A stretch of DNA of 64,000 nt, from NCBI GenBank assembly GCA_965249205.1, contig CBDFLL010000006.1:186001-250000 (forward strand), written 5' to 3'. The DNA is from JAQBVV01 sp965249205 (GTDB taxonomy: Bacteria; Acidobacteriota; Vicinamibacteria; Vicinamibacterales; UBA2999). This document shows, in pieces, positions 43,500-53,009 of the stretch (positions are counted from its first letter, which is position 1; each line of letters starts with the position of its first letter). The notes beneath the pieces were generated by a model that was not told the DNA's origin, did not search any database, and saw nothing but the letters and a program-made list of their open reading frames with translations. The translations under genes and the position numbers were made by a program.

Positions 43500-43650
43500 T
43501 CGAACGAATCGGGGACCATTCCCACAGCATGGTCTGGGCGATATCGCTCATCTGCGGGATGTCGACCTGTCACTTGACCGGAGGATGGCTGTGGTACCGC
43601 TTGGAGGCTTCCGCGATGTTCACCGCGAGGTCGCCAACGCGCTCACGGTC
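43500..43650 (-). pseudogene. PhoU remnant with in-frame stop
   Basis: Minus-strand frame reads RERVGDLAVNIAEASKRYHS, then PPVK, a TGA stop (43570-43572), then QVDIPQMSDIAQTMLW. This is the middle of PhoU, where a pair like RxLERxGDxAVNIAE is followed by DIPxMAxIAQxMLR. Flanking sequence no longer matches. It is a small inactivated fragment; no pst or phoB genes are nearby. Confidence 0.6.
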
Positions 43651-43800
43651 CGTATATTTCTTGCGTGTAAATTCCGTGTTAACGCGCAGGGAAGACACTG
43701 ACGCCTGGGGTGAGAGGCGTCGCGGATGCGCGACGGCGCCGGACCCGAAAACACGTGGGCATATAGTAGGTCTCAGCCTCCGGACGCAGGGTCGCGACCT

Positions 43801-44766
43801 GTGCCAGCGGCATCAACTACCGTGGCACCCACTGTTGCTCCCACTGTCGCCGTCATCATCAATCCGATCGCGGGCAGCGGCCGCCGTTCGGATGTCGCGC
43901 GCGATCGTGCCGAGCGAGCGGCGTCACTGCTCGCGGCGCGCGGCCTCGATGTGCGCGCAGCCCAGGTGCGCGTGACCGAGCGCACCGGACACGCACGGGA
44001 ACTGACGGTCGCGATGCTCGCGCAGGGGGTCACGACAGTGGTCGCCTGGGGCGGTGACGGCACGGTGAACGAGGTGGCGTCCGCGCTGGCCTTTCGTGAC
44101 GCCACACTGGCCGTCGTGCCGAGCGGCTCCGGTAACGGCCTTGCGCGGGAGCTACAAATACCGTTGGAACCTGCGCGCGCGCTCGCGGCGGCCTTGGACG
44201 GACGGACGTGCCGTATTGATGCGGGGGAACTGGACGGACGGCTGTTCTGCAATCTTGCCGGGATTGGTCTTGATGCGAAGGTCGCACACGGGTTCGCCGC
44301 CGGAGGCCTGGTGAAGCGTGGACTCACGCGTTATGTCATCGTCACGGCACGCGAGCTTCTCAGGTACCAGGCTCAGGAACACGTTGTCGTCACCGACGGC
44401 AACAGGCGGCGCGTGCGTCCGCTGCTGATTGCCATTGCCAACGGACGCCAGTACGGGAATGGCGCGGTGATCGCCTCTGCGGCACGCCTGGACGACGGTA
44501 AGCTCGATGTCGTGATCGTCGCGGCGCGGTCGCCGCTGGCGGTGCTGGCGCAGGTGCCGCGGATGTTCTTGGGCCAGATCGCGCACGCTCGCGGCGTCAC
44601 CTCCGTTTCGGCCGTTGACATCGAGGTGGCGTCGGCGCACGCTCAGATGTACCACGTCGATGGGGAGCCGTTCGTCGGTGGAGCGTCGATTGCCGCGCGT
44701 CCACTTGCGCGTGCGTTGCGGGTGGCGGTGCCCGCGGATGCGAGACCCGATCTGTTGAGCGAATGA
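43801..44766 (+). CDS. Diacylglycerol kinase-family lipid kinase
   Basis: 321 aa from GTG 43801 (GTG 43822 is also possible; the frame is open from 43726). DAGK catalytic domain: VIINPIAGSGR, the nucleotide loop VAWGGDGTVNEVAS and VPSGSGNGLAREL. C-terminal domain with IGLDAKVAHGF and IANGRQYGNGAVIA, as in YegS/DgkB-type soluble enzymes. A TATAGT box at 43762-43767 could drive it. Its TGA overlaps the ATG of the following permease gene. Confidence 0.9.
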   Translation: MPAASTTVAPTVAPTVAVIINPIAGSGRRSDVARDRAERAASLLAARGLDVRAAQVRVTERTGHARELTVAMLAQGVTTVVAWGGDGTVNEVASALAFRDATLAVVPSGSGNGLARELQIPLEPARALAAALDGRTCRIDAGELDGRLFCNLAGIGLDAKVAHGFAAGGLVKRGLTRYVIVTARELLRYQAQEHVVVTDGNRRRVRPLLIAIANGRQYGNGAVIASAARLDDGKLDVVIVAARSPLAVLAQVPRMFLGQIAHARGVTSVSAVDIEVASAHAQMYHVDGEPFVGGASIAARPLARALRVAVPADARPDLLSE

Positions 44767-47700
44767 CTAACCGTATGAACACGCAAGACGAGCACGGTCC
44801 TGCTAGGTCACGTGCGCCGATGCATAGCGTCAGGTCGATTCGCGCGAGCGACCTGGTTCGCGGCGGACTGACGTACTACTGGCGGACCAACCTCGCGGTC
44901 GTGGCCGGCATCGCGACAGCGGTCGCCGTGCTGGCCGGGGCACTGCTGGTTGGAGACTCTGTCCGCGGGAGTCTGCGGGACTTCGTCGTGGAGCGTCTCG
45001 GGCGGACCGACCACGTTGTCGTCGCGTCGGGGTTCTTCCGGGAGACCTTGAGCGACCAGCTGACGTCCACCGGCGCCTTCCCGACGACCTTTAGCGGAGC
45101 CGTCCCGGTCATCGTTGTCCCTGGATTTGTCACAGACCAGGACAGCGGGCGTCGCGTGGGCCAGGTACGGGTGTACGGCGTCGATGATCGCTTCTGGCGA
45201 TTCCATGGCGTCGACGCGGTCACGGGGCCTGATGATGGCGCTCTCCTCAGTCCCGCCTTGGCCGACGGGCTTGGCACAGCGTCAGGCAGCGCGGTGCTGG
45301 TCCGCGTGCAGCGCCCGTCTGACTTCCCGCTGGAATCGGTCCACGGCCAGAAGGACGATCTCGGCCGTACGCTTCGGTTGACGGTGCGCGCGGTGGTCTC
45401 CACTGCTGACCTGGGCCAGTTCTCACTCGAAGCGCAGCAGGGCGACGTGCGCGCCGTATTCGTACCGTTGTCCCAGCTTCAGGATGAACTCGATGTGGAC
45501 AGCCGTGTGAACACGATTCTCGTGTCCGCAATCGAGGGAGATGGCGACGCCGCGCTCGCGACGCTCGAAGGGCTGGTGCGGCAGGAGGCGGCGCTCTCGG
45601 ACGTTGGGCTCGACGTGCGGACGCTGACCGACCGTGGCCTGGTGGGCGTCGGCGCCGATGTGGGCCTGCTGGATGACGCACGCGCCGCCGCCGTCATGCA
45701 GGCCGCCGAGGACCTCGGCCTGCAAGGCACGCCGCTGTTCACGTATCTCGCGAATACGCTGAGCCTTGGCGAGCGCGAGATTCCGTACTCGCTTGTCACG
45801 GCCATCGACCTTGACAGTGTTAGTCCCGGCGTCGGTCGCCCTGCGACCGCGTCCGCTGTTGCAGGATCGGCAGACACCGTGCCTCCGATCGTCCTGAACC
45901 AGTGGGCGGCAGACGAGCTTCAGGCCACAGCCGGCGACGCTGTCATGATGGAGTACTACCTGTGGGAGGAGCCGGGGCAGTTGGTCACGCGCACGGCTGA
46001 GTTCCGCGTGGTGGGCGTGGTGCCCGTCGATGCCGGCGACCCCGATCTCGTCCCGTCATACCCAGGGATCAGCGACGCGCTCACGTTGGTCGATTGGGAT
46101 CCGCCGTTTCCAGTCGACCTGAGCCGGATCAGACCCGCGGACGAGGCGTACTGGGACGAGTACCGCACGACGCCCAAGGCTTTCATTTCTTTGGCTGACG
46201 GACAGCGGCTGTGGCGCTCGCGGGACGGAGCCCTCACGGCGCTCCGCATCGCTCCGGGACCTGGCCAGTCGATCGAGGACACCCGGACGGTATACGCGGA
46301 CCATCTGCGCGAGAGTGTGGACCCGCTTGCGCTCGGTATGGCCGTTCGTGACGTGCGCGCCAATGGTCTGGCTGCGTCGCGAGGCGCGACCGACTTCGGC
46401 GCCTACTTCGTCTATTTCAGTTTCTTTCTCGTGGCTTCGGCACTGGTCCTGGCCGCGCTGTTTTTCAAGCTCGGCGTCGAGCAGCGGAGCCGTGAAGTCG
46501 GTCTGCTCCGTGCGGTCGGGTTTGGACCCGCGGACGTGCGCCGCCTGTTCCTCGCGGAAGGGGTGTTGCTGGCCGTCGTCGGTAGCGTCGTGGGCGTGGG
46601 GCTGGCCGTCGGGTACGCCGCGCTGATGATGGTCGGCCTGCGCACGTGGTGGGTGGACGCGGTGGGCACCGACGCGCTCGTGTTGCACGTCTCTGGCCTT
46701 TCGCTCGCCGCCGGTGGCATAGGGGGCGTCGCGACGGCCGTGCTTTGCATCTGGTGGACGCTTCGCGGCCTCAGCGCGATCTCGGAGCGCAGTCTGCTGG
46801 CCGGTCAGGTCGCCCCTTCAATGGTGGCTGATGCCGAACGCCGTCACTCCCCGTTGGCCGGGAGGGAAGTGCCGGTAGCCGCTGTGCTCACGCTGGCTGG
46901 GGTGGCGCTGATGGCCGCGTCTGCGGCTGGTCTGGTCGCGCCCACGGGTGCGTTCTTCGGCGGGGGCACGCTCTTGCTGGCCGCCACACTGTTTGTTTGC
47001 TCCGCAGCCCTTCGGCGCCCCGTGCGGCAGGCGCTCGGCGGTCACGGCTGGTGGGCAGTCTCCCGGATCGGGCTGCGAAACACGCACTATCGTCCAGGCC
47101 GTAGCGTGTTGTCGATCGCCGTGATCGCGTCAGCCACGTTCGTGCTGATATCGGTCGATGCCTTTCGCCGCGATGGGCGCGCCGATCCCGGCGACCTTCG
47201 TTCGGGGCTCGGTGGATACACCCTGAGCATCGAGACCTTGTTGCCGGTGATCCACGACCCAAACACGCGCGAGGGGCGTGACGCGCTGAACCTGTTCGAT
47301 CTCGAGGCGTCCACCATTGAGCCGTTCCGTCTGCTCCCGGGTGACGACGCGAGCTGCCTGAATCTGTATGCGCCGCGCAATCCGCGGATCCTTGCGCCGC
47401 GGGACAGCTTTCTCGAGGAGGGACGGTTCGCGTTTCAGGACTCGCTGGCCTCGACAGACGCCGAGCGCGCCAATCCATGGCTGCTCCTGCTCGCCGACCA
47501 GCCCGATGGTGTCGTTCCCGTCATCGCCGACGCCAACTCGATGGCCTATGTACTGCATCGTGGACTCGGCGAGGACCTCGTCGTGACGCAGGGCGGCCGG
47601 GAGATTCGGTTGCGGTTCGTGGCGGCGCTACGCGACAGTATCTTCCAGGGCGAGCTACTGATGTCGCAGGCGAACTTCACCAGCCTGTTTCCGGATCGGG

Positions 47701-48227
47701 AGGGATACCAGTTCCTGATGGCGGAGATCGCGCCGGAGCGGGCGGTTGAGGTCGCCAATCAAATGGAGAATGCGCTCATCGATTTCGGTGCTGATGTGAC
47801 GGCCACGACCGAGCGACTTGCCCAGTTCCATCGTGTCGAGAACACCTACCTGTCCACGTTCCAGACGCTGGGCGGGCTCGGCCTGCTTCTTGGCACCATC
47901 GGCCTTGCAGCCGTCCTGCTGCGCAACGCCTTGGAGCGGCGGCGCGAGTTGGCGCTGCTGGGCGCGATCGGGTACAGGCGGCGCCACTTTCTGTTCATGG
48001 CGCTCGCCGAGAATACGCTGCTGCTGGCGGCCGGCCTGATAGCGGGCGCGCTGTGCGCCGGTCTGGCGATCGCGCCCGCCATCGCCGAGCGGGGCGGGCG
48101 GCTGCCGCTCACCAGCGGCGGAGCGCTGCTGCTCTTTGCGGTGTTTGCAACGGGCCTGCTATCGTCAGTCGTGGCGACGCGTGCGGCCCTGCGTGCGCCG
48201 CTGCTGAATTCGCTCAGGGCGGAGTAG
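44763..48227 (+). CDS. Large FtsX/MacB-type ABC permease
   Basis: 1154 aa. Transmembrane segment near residues 43-66 (NLAVVAGIATAVAVLAGALL), a long extracytoplasmic region (about 70-530), then an FtsX core with FFLVASALVLAALFFKLGVEQRSREVGLLRAVGF and three more helices, another helix pair, a second exterior region (about 800-1020) and a final FtsX core (LGLLLGTIGLAAVLLRNALERRREL). This arrangement of two FtsX cores in one chain is seen in permeases of lipoprotein or peptide export systems. No ATPase gene lies next to it. It overlaps the lipid kinase by four bases. Confidence 0.87.
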   Translation: MTNRMNTQDEHGPARSRAPMHSVRSIRASDLVRGGLTYYWRTNLAVVAGIATAVAVLAGALLVGDSVRGSLRDFVVERLGRTDHVVVASGFFRETLSDQLTSTGAFPTTFSGAVPVIVVPGFVTDQDSGRRVGQVRVYGVDDRFWRFHGVDAVTGPDDGALLSPALADGLGTASGSAVLVRVQRPSDFPLESVHGQKDDLGRTLRLTVRAVVSTADLGQFSLEAQQGDVRAVFVPLSQLQDELDVDSRVNTILVSAIEGDGDAALATLEGLVRQEAALSDVGLDVRTLTDRGLVGVGADVGLLDDARAAAVMQAAEDLGLQGTPLFTYLANTLSLGEREIPYSLVTAIDLDSVSPGVGRPATASAVAGSADTVPPIVLNQWAADELQATAGDAVMMEYYLWEEPGQLVTRTAEFRVVGVVPVDAGDPDLVPSYPGISDALTLVDWDPPFPVDLSRIRPADEAYWDEYRTTPKAFISLADGQRLWRSRDGALTALRIAPGPGQSIEDTRTVYADHLRESVDPLALGMAVRDVRANGLAASRGATDFGAYFVYFSFFLVASALVLAALFFKLGVEQRSREVGLLRAVGFGPADVRRLFLAEGVLLAVVGSVVGVGLAVGYAALMMVGLRTWWVDAVGTDALVLHVSGLSLAAGGIGGVATAVLCIWWTLRGLSAISERSLLAGQVAPSMVADAERRHSPLAGREVPVAAVLTLAGVALMAASAAGLVAPTGAFFGGGTLLLAATLFVCSAALRRPVRQALGGHGWWAVSRIGLRNTHYRPGRSVLSIAVIASATFVLISVDAFRRDGRADPGDLRSGLGGYTLSIETLLPVIHDPNTREGRDALNLFDLEASTIEPFRLLPGDDASCLNLYAPRNPRILAPRDSFLEEGRFAFQDSLASTDAERANPWLLLLADQPDGVVPVIADANSMAYVLHRGLGEDLVVTQGGREIRLRFVAALRDSIFQGELLMSQANFTSLFPDREGYQFLMAEIAPERAVEVANQMENALIDFGADVTATTERLAQFHRVENTYLSTFQTLGGLGLLLGTIGLAAVLLRNALERRRELALLGAIGYRRRHFLFMALAENTLLLAAGLIAGALCAGLAIAPAIAERGGRLPLTSGGALLLFAVFATGLLSSVVATRAALRAPLLNSLRAE

Positions 48228-48265
48228 CGTTTCGGATGAGTGCCAGGATGGGGGAGGATGCGGCG

Positions 48266-49621
48266 ATGCGGAAGCAATCCGTCGGTGGTGCGGCCTCGCT
48301 CGTGAGATCGATGTCACTGGCGCTACTGGCCGGGCTCGTCCTGCTCTGGGTGCCGGAGCAGCGTCTGGCGAGTCAGGGCTTAGCCGGTCAGAGGGCAAGC
48401 GGCAGCGCCGGGGACCTTGCGGTGCGCATGGTTGCCGACGAAGGGGCTGGCGCGGCGTTCTGGCCCCGGTGGCGTGGACCGTCAGGGCAGGGCGTGGCCA
48501 GCAGCGGCAGCTATCCGGATACCTGGTCGGCCACTGAGAACGTCCTGTGGAAAACGCCCGTGCCGGGTGCCGGGAACTCCTCGCCGATCGTCTGGGGCGA
48601 CTACGTGTTCCTCACCACGTCGTACGACGGAGGGCGTCGAGTCTCGGTGCTCGCGTATCGCCGCTCGGACGGCCAGCTGCTGTGGGAGACAGAGGCGCCA
48701 GAGGGACCCACAGACCGCAGGTCGCACTACAAGAACGGCCATGCCTCGGCGACGCCCTCCACCGACGGCGAGCGCGTCTATGTTTCCTTCGGTGCGCGCG
48801 GGCTGTTTGCGCTCGATTTCACCGGCAAGATTCTTTGGCGGCGCGACTTGGGTCCGATGGCTGCCTATCACGGCGCCGCAGGCTCACCGTTGCTCTACAA
48901 GGACCGCATCATCCTGTACCAGGACCAGTACCGAAGCGGCTTCATCGCCGCGTTCGATACGCGCACCGGGCAGGAGCTCTGGCGCACCTCGCGTGATGCC
49001 AGCGTCGGCTGGGGCACACCGATCGCGATTCGTGTCGCCGGGCACGATGAGATCATCGTCAACAGTCAGCGGCGGGTGCACGCGTACGACCCTCTGGGAG
49101 GCGCCGAGCTCTGGCGGTGCGGGGGCACCAGCTACGAGGTCATTCCAACCCCCGTGGTTGGCTACGGTATGGTGTTCTGCTCCTCGGGCCGGGCGGGACC
49201 CACGCTGGCGATCACCCCGGGCGGGAGCGGAGACGTCTCAGGGACCCACGTCGCGTGGAGGAGCCCGCGCGGCTCCCCGTTTGTACCGTCGCCGATTCTG
49301 TACGGCGACCAGCTCTACATGGTGAACGACATGGCGAGCATCGCCACGTCACTCGACGCGCGGACGGGCGAGGCCTTCTGGCAAGGGCGCCTGGGCGTCG
49401 CGCAGCGCGAGGGATTCACGGCGTCACCCGTGGCGGTCAACGACAAGGTCTTCTTCACCAACGATAACGGCGACACGTTCGTGCTCCGTGCGGGTCGCAC
49501 GTTCGATCTGCTGCACGTCAACAGCCTGGGCGAACAGGTCCTCGCGTCACCGGCCCTGGTCGGTGGTCGCTGGTACTTCCGTACCGGTCGCAACCTCTAT
49601 GCGATCGGCCGGTCGTCGTGA
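48266..49621 (+). CDS. Secreted PQQ-like beta-propeller protein
   Basis: 451 aa from ATG 48266 with GGGGAGGA eight bases upstream; two earlier in-frame ATGs exist (48236, 48248). A signal peptide (SMSLALLAGLVLLWVPE) ends near residue 35. Repeats of the PQQ type follow: SDGQLLWETEAPEG, FTGKILWRRDLGPM, RTGQELWRTSRDAS, LGGAELWRCGGTS and RTGEAFWQGRLG. Such propellers act as scaffolds or as BamB-like/quinoprotein relatives. It sits between the FtsX permease and the radical-SAM gene. Function not determined. Confidence 0.86.
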   Translation: MRKQSVGGAASLVRSMSLALLAGLVLLWVPEQRLASQGLAGQRASGSAGDLAVRMVADEGAGAAFWPRWRGPSGQGVASSGSYPDTWSATENVLWKTPVPGAGNSSPIVWGDYVFLTTSYDGGRRVSVLAYRRSDGQLLWETEAPEGPTDRRSHYKNGHASATPSTDGERVYVSFGARGLFALDFTGKILWRRDLGPMAAYHGAAGSPLLYKDRIILYQDQYRSGFIAAFDTRTGQELWRTSRDASVGWGTPIAIRVAGHDEIIVNSQRRVHAYDPLGGAELWRCGGTSYEVIPTPVVGYGMVFCSSGRAGPTLAITPGGSGDVSGTHVAWRSPRGSPFVPSPILYGDQLYMVNDMASIATSLDARTGEAFWQGRLGVAQREGFTASPVAVNDKVFFTNDNGDTFVLRAGRTFDLLHVNSLGEQVLASPALVGGRWYFRTGRNLYAIGRSS

Positions 49622-49646
49622 TGGCGCGGGGTATATTGGTTCGATC

Positions 49647-50981
49647 ATGACAGACCGGTTACCCATGGCGGTCGAGGAGCAGACCGAGGTCGGCAGCTAT
49701 TTCGTGGCGACCTACCCGCCCTTCTCCACGTGGACCCAGGACTCGGTGAAACGGGACGCGCTGCCGGCGCTCAACGCGGCCCCCGCGGCGGGCGTGCCGC
49801 TCGGCCTGTATCTGCATATTCCGTTTTGCCGGAAGCGGTGCCACTTCTGCTACTTCCGTGTCTACACCGATAAGAACGCACGCGAGGTCGCCGACTATCT
49901 TGATGTGCTCGCGACCGAGTGGGAGACCTACTCGCGTTTACCGGCCATCGAAGGACGCCCGCTCAACTTCGTGTATTTCGGCGGCGGCACGCCGTCGTTT
50001 CTCTCGACCCGCCAGCTCGATAGCCTCACCAAGCGCATGACGGCGGTCAGCGCATGGCGCGATGCCGAAGAGGTGGCCTTTGAATGCGAGCCTGGGACGC
50101 TGACGGGGGGCAAGCTCGCGGCCATCCGCCAGATGGGCGTCACGCGCCTCAGCCTCGGCGTCGAAAATTTCAGCGACCGCATCCTGGAGTTGAATGGACG
50201 TGCGCACCGAGCGCCCGAAGTATTCCGTTCCTACGAGCAGGCGCGCGCGCTCGAGTTTCCGCAGATCAACATCGACCTGATCGCCGGCATGTTGGGGGAG
50301 ACCGAAGACAACTGGCACGCCTGTGTCCAGAAGACCGTGGAACTTTCGCCCGACAGCGTCACCATCTACCAGATGGAGTTGCCCTTCAACACGGCCATCA
50401 GCGGAGACCTGCTCAAAGGGACGGGGCGGTTCCAGGAACCGGTCGCGGACTGGGCCACGAAGCGGCGATGGGTGAGAGAGGCGTTCGAAGCGCTCGAGGC
50501 CGCTGGTTATCACGTCCGCAGCGCGTATACCGCCGTCAAGGATCCGTCGCGCATGCGCTTCGTCTATACGGATCGATTGTGGCAGGGCGCGGACATGGTG
50601 GGGCTGGGTGTTGCGTCGTTTGGTCACGTCAACGGTGTGCACGTGCAAAACCTGGATACGTGGGAGACCTACAGCGCGGCGATTCGTGAGGGCGGCGTCG
50701 CGCTCAGCCGTGGCTACAAGCCCACCGGCGAGGAACGCATGATCCGGGAGTTGATCCTGCAGCTCAAGTTCGGGTCGATCAAACCGGCGTACTTCAGAGA
50801 CAAGTACCAGGTGGACGTGTTGGAGCGGTTCCGCCCGCAGCTTGACTCGCTTGCGGCTGATGGCTACCTGCAGTCGGCCACGCCAGATCTGGTCGCGCTG
50901 ACCCGCGAGGGGCTGTTGCGCGTGGACGGGTTGCTGTCCCAGTTCTTCCTGCCCGAGCACGCCGGGATTCGTTATACGTAG
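49647..50981 (+). CDS. HemW/HemN-like radical SAM protein
   Basis: 444 aa from ATG 49647. CRKRCHFCYF (C61, C65, C68) is the radical-SAM CxxxCxxC. GLYLHIPFC, YFGGGTPSFLS and LSLGVENFSDRIL match the coproporphyrinogen-III-oxidase-like family (HemN/HemW); an aromatic region and a C-terminal HemN-type winged helix (LILQLKFGSIKPAYFRDKYQ) follow. The 50 N-terminal residues are longer than in HemW. It is seven bases upstream of the flavoprotein gene. It may be a haem chaperone, a haem-degrading or a methylating enzyme; family only. Confidence 0.88.
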   Translation: MTDRLPMAVEEQTEVGSYFVATYPPFSTWTQDSVKRDALPALNAAPAAGVPLGLYLHIPFCRKRCHFCYFRVYTDKNAREVADYLDVLATEWETYSRLPAIEGRPLNFVYFGGGTPSFLSTRQLDSLTKRMTAVSAWRDAEEVAFECEPGTLTGGKLAAIRQMGVTRLSLGVENFSDRILELNGRAHRAPEVFRSYEQARALEFPQINIDLIAGMLGETEDNWHACVQKTVELSPDSVTIYQMELPFNTAISGDLLKGTGRFQEPVADWATKRRWVREAFEALEAAGYHVRSAYTAVKDPSRMRFVYTDRLWQGADMVGLGVASFGHVNGVHVQNLDTWETYSAAIREGGVALSRGYKPTGEERMIRELILQLKFGSIKPAYFRDKYQVDVLERFRPQLDSLAADGYLQSATPDLVALTREGLLRVDGLLSQFFLPEHAGIRYT

Positions 50982-50988
50982 CCGTTCG

Positions 50989-52296
50989 ATGTCACACGAT
51001 GTTGTCGTCATTGGTGGCGGCCCAGCCGGTGCAACAGTCTCGACGCTGCTGGCGCAACAGGGCTGCCGCGTGCAGCTGTTTGAGCGCGACCACTTCCCGC
51101 GATTCCACATCGGCGAATCGCTGGTCCCCGAAACCTTCTGGGTGCTGAAGCGCCTCAAGATGCTGCCGAAGATGCAGCAGAGCCGCTTTGTGAAGAAACA
51201 CAGCGTGCAGTTCGTGAGTGCGAACGGCAGGCCCTCTGCGCCGTTTTACTTCGCCGACAACAAGCCACACGAGTGCTCGCAGACGTGGCAGGTCGTGCGC
51301 AGCGAGTTCGACCAGATGATGCTCGACAACGCGCGCGAGCACGGCGTCGATGTGCACGAGGGTGTGCGCGTCGTGAAGGTGTTGTTCGACGGCGACACGG
51401 CGGTGGGTGTCACGATCCGTCCGGAGTCCGGACCGGAAAGAGACGTGACCGCGCGTGTGGTGGTCGATGCGAGCGGTCAGAACGGGCTGCTGCAGAACAA
51501 GCTCGGTCTGCGCGTCTGGGATCCGGTGCTGAACAAGGGTGCGATCTGGACCTACTGGGAAGGCGCGCGTCGCGACACGGGGCGTGACGAAGGCGCCACG
51601 ATGGTATTGCAGACGCCCGACCGGGGGGGCTGGTTCTGGTATATCCCGCTCCACGACAACATGGTCAGCGTCGGTGTGGTTGGGCCGTCTGACGAGCTCT
51701 TGAAGCGCCGGAGTTCATTCGCGCAGACCTACGACGAGGAAGTCGAGCGCTGCACGGCCATTCGCGATCGCGTGTCGGGGGCGACGCGGGCGACGGGGTA
51801 CTTCGCGACCAAGGACTGCTCGTACCGGTCGCACACGGTGTCCGGTGACGGGTGGGTACTGGTTGGCGATGCGCTCGCGTTTCTCGATCCGTTGTATTCG
51901 TCCGGCGTGCTACTGGCGCTGAAGTCGGGAGAGATGGCCGCGGACGCGATCGTTGCAGGGCTTGCGGCGGGCGATACGTCCGCCGACCAGCTGGGCGCGT
52001 GGAAATCGACGTTCATGGCGGGCGCTGATCGCATGCGCCGGCTGGTCTGCGAGTACTACGAAGGCTTCAGCTTTGGCCAGTTCATGCGTACGTATCCTCA
52101 CCTGCGAGGCGCGGTCACGGATCTGCTGATCGGCGATCTGTTCACCGACAAGGTCGACACGGTGTGGGAGCCGATGGCGTCGCTGTATCCGGCCGACCGG
52201 AAGCCGATTCCGGCGTGGGACGCTGGGGCGCGCGCCGGGCGCGGTCGCGCTGACGGCGGCAACGACCTGGTGTTGCCTGAGGGACGCCGACCCTGA
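50989..52296 (+). CDS. FAD-dependent oxidoreductase, halogenase/geranylgeranyl-reductase superfamily
   Basis: 435 aa. The dinucleotide-binding motif VVIGGGPAGATVSTLLAQQG opens the protein. FPRFHIGESLVPETFWVLKRL and the late GDALAFLDPLYSSGVLLALKSGE are halogenase-like, and RGGWFWYIPL fits the GWxWxIP motif of flavin-dependent halogenases. Whether it halogenates or reduces a substrate is open; the catalytic Lys typical of tryptophan halogenases is not obvious. Seven bases after the radical-SAM gene, so probably co-transcribed. The C-terminus is Arg/Gly-rich. Confidence 0.85.
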   Translation: MSHDVVVIGGGPAGATVSTLLAQQGCRVQLFERDHFPRFHIGESLVPETFWVLKRLKMLPKMQQSRFVKKHSVQFVSANGRPSAPFYFADNKPHECSQTWQVVRSEFDQMMLDNAREHGVDVHEGVRVVKVLFDGDTAVGVTIRPESGPERDVTARVVVDASGQNGLLQNKLGLRVWDPVLNKGAIWTYWEGARRDTGRDEGATMVLQTPDRGGWFWYIPLHDNMVSVGVVGPSDELLKRRSSFAQTYDEEVERCTAIRDRVSGATRATGYFATKDCSYRSHTVSGDGWVLVGDALAFLDPLYSSGVLLALKSGEMAADAIVAGLAAGDTSADQLGAWKSTFMAGADRMRRLVCEYYEGFSFGQFMRTYPHLRGAVTDLLIGDLFTDKVDTVWEPMASLYPADRKPIPAWDAGARAGRGRADGGNDLVLPEGRRP

Positions 52297-52330
52297 GATC
52301 GTTGCGCCTGATCGCTCGGCACCTGTCTTG

Positions 52331-52807
52331 CTAGCTCGTCGGGCGGTAGTAGAGCACGAGCGCGGCGCCGACCGACGCCAGCAGGAACCCCACAAACAAC
52401 ATCGGGCTGAGCGCCTGCTTCGGCGGGTGGATGGCCATGGTGACCAGCACGTTGACGATCGGCGCTCCGCCGAAGACGAGCGGCATCACGTACACCGGCA
52501 GGCCGCCAACCTGGAACGACCAGATGATGCACGCGGCACCGATGGCGCCCAGCGCGCCGGCAATGGTGGCGGCCATCACGCCGCTGCTGTTGAATCCAGC
52601 CAGGCTGCCCTGGGAGCTGAGGCCCACGACGGGCACGATCACCCCGATCAGAAAATACGCGACGCCCACGCAGAGCAACGCCTTGAGCGGACTGGCCAGC
52701 AGCATCTGCCCCTGATGAAGGAGTGCGCCGTAGGCACCCCATGACAGCACCGCACCTGCGACAAAAATCACCCACACCATACGTCTCGGCCTCGCGTGTT
52801 GTGTCAT
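52331..52807 (-). CDS. Conserved DMT-like membrane protein
   Basis: 158 aa with four to five hydrophobic helices (WVIFVAGAVLSWGAYGALL, ALLCVGVAYFLIGVIVPVV, GALGAIGAACIIWSFQVGG, FVGFLLASVGAALVLYYRP). The pattern VYVMPLVFGGAPIVNVLVTM recurs in small membrane proteins of Planctomycetes and Acidobacteria that look like half-length drug/metabolite-type transporters. Transport role unproven. Confidence 0.75.
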   Translation of the reverse strand: MTQHARPRRMVWVIFVAGAVLSWGAYGALLHQGQMLLASPLKALLCVGVAYFLIGVIVPVVGLSSQGSLAGFNSSGVMAATIAGALGAIGAACIIWSFQVGGLPVYVMPLVFGGAPIVNVLVTMAIHPPKQALSPMLFVGFLLASVGAALVLYYRPTS

Positions 52808-52813
52808 CTGGAA

Positions 52814-52978
52814 CTTAGGGCTCGGGTCGAAATAAGGCTACCAACTTGACCACCGATCCATCCCGCCCGGCCGCGTTGCTCGTCGCTTACATGCGCCCGG
52901 CATGCGCGCTCCTCGCGCCTTGCCGGGTGGGCGCCTCGGCGCCCAAGCTGGCAACCCTATTTCGACCCGAGCCCTTAG
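52814..52978. repeat. MITE-like palindromic repeat, family B
   Basis: 165 bp with long imperfect inverted ends: CTTAGGGCTCGGGTCGAAAT on the left and TTTCGACCCGAGCCCTTAG on the right, extending inward to about 35 bases. The interior (GTTGCTCGTCGCTTACATGC, then CTCGCGCCTTGCCGGGTGG) recalls the core of family A, although the ends differ. No ORF. It sits 32 bases left of family-A copy 6. Confidence 0.75.
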
Positions 52979-53009
52979 GAGAGGGCGATTGTATGCCAAG
53001 CGGCCGGAC

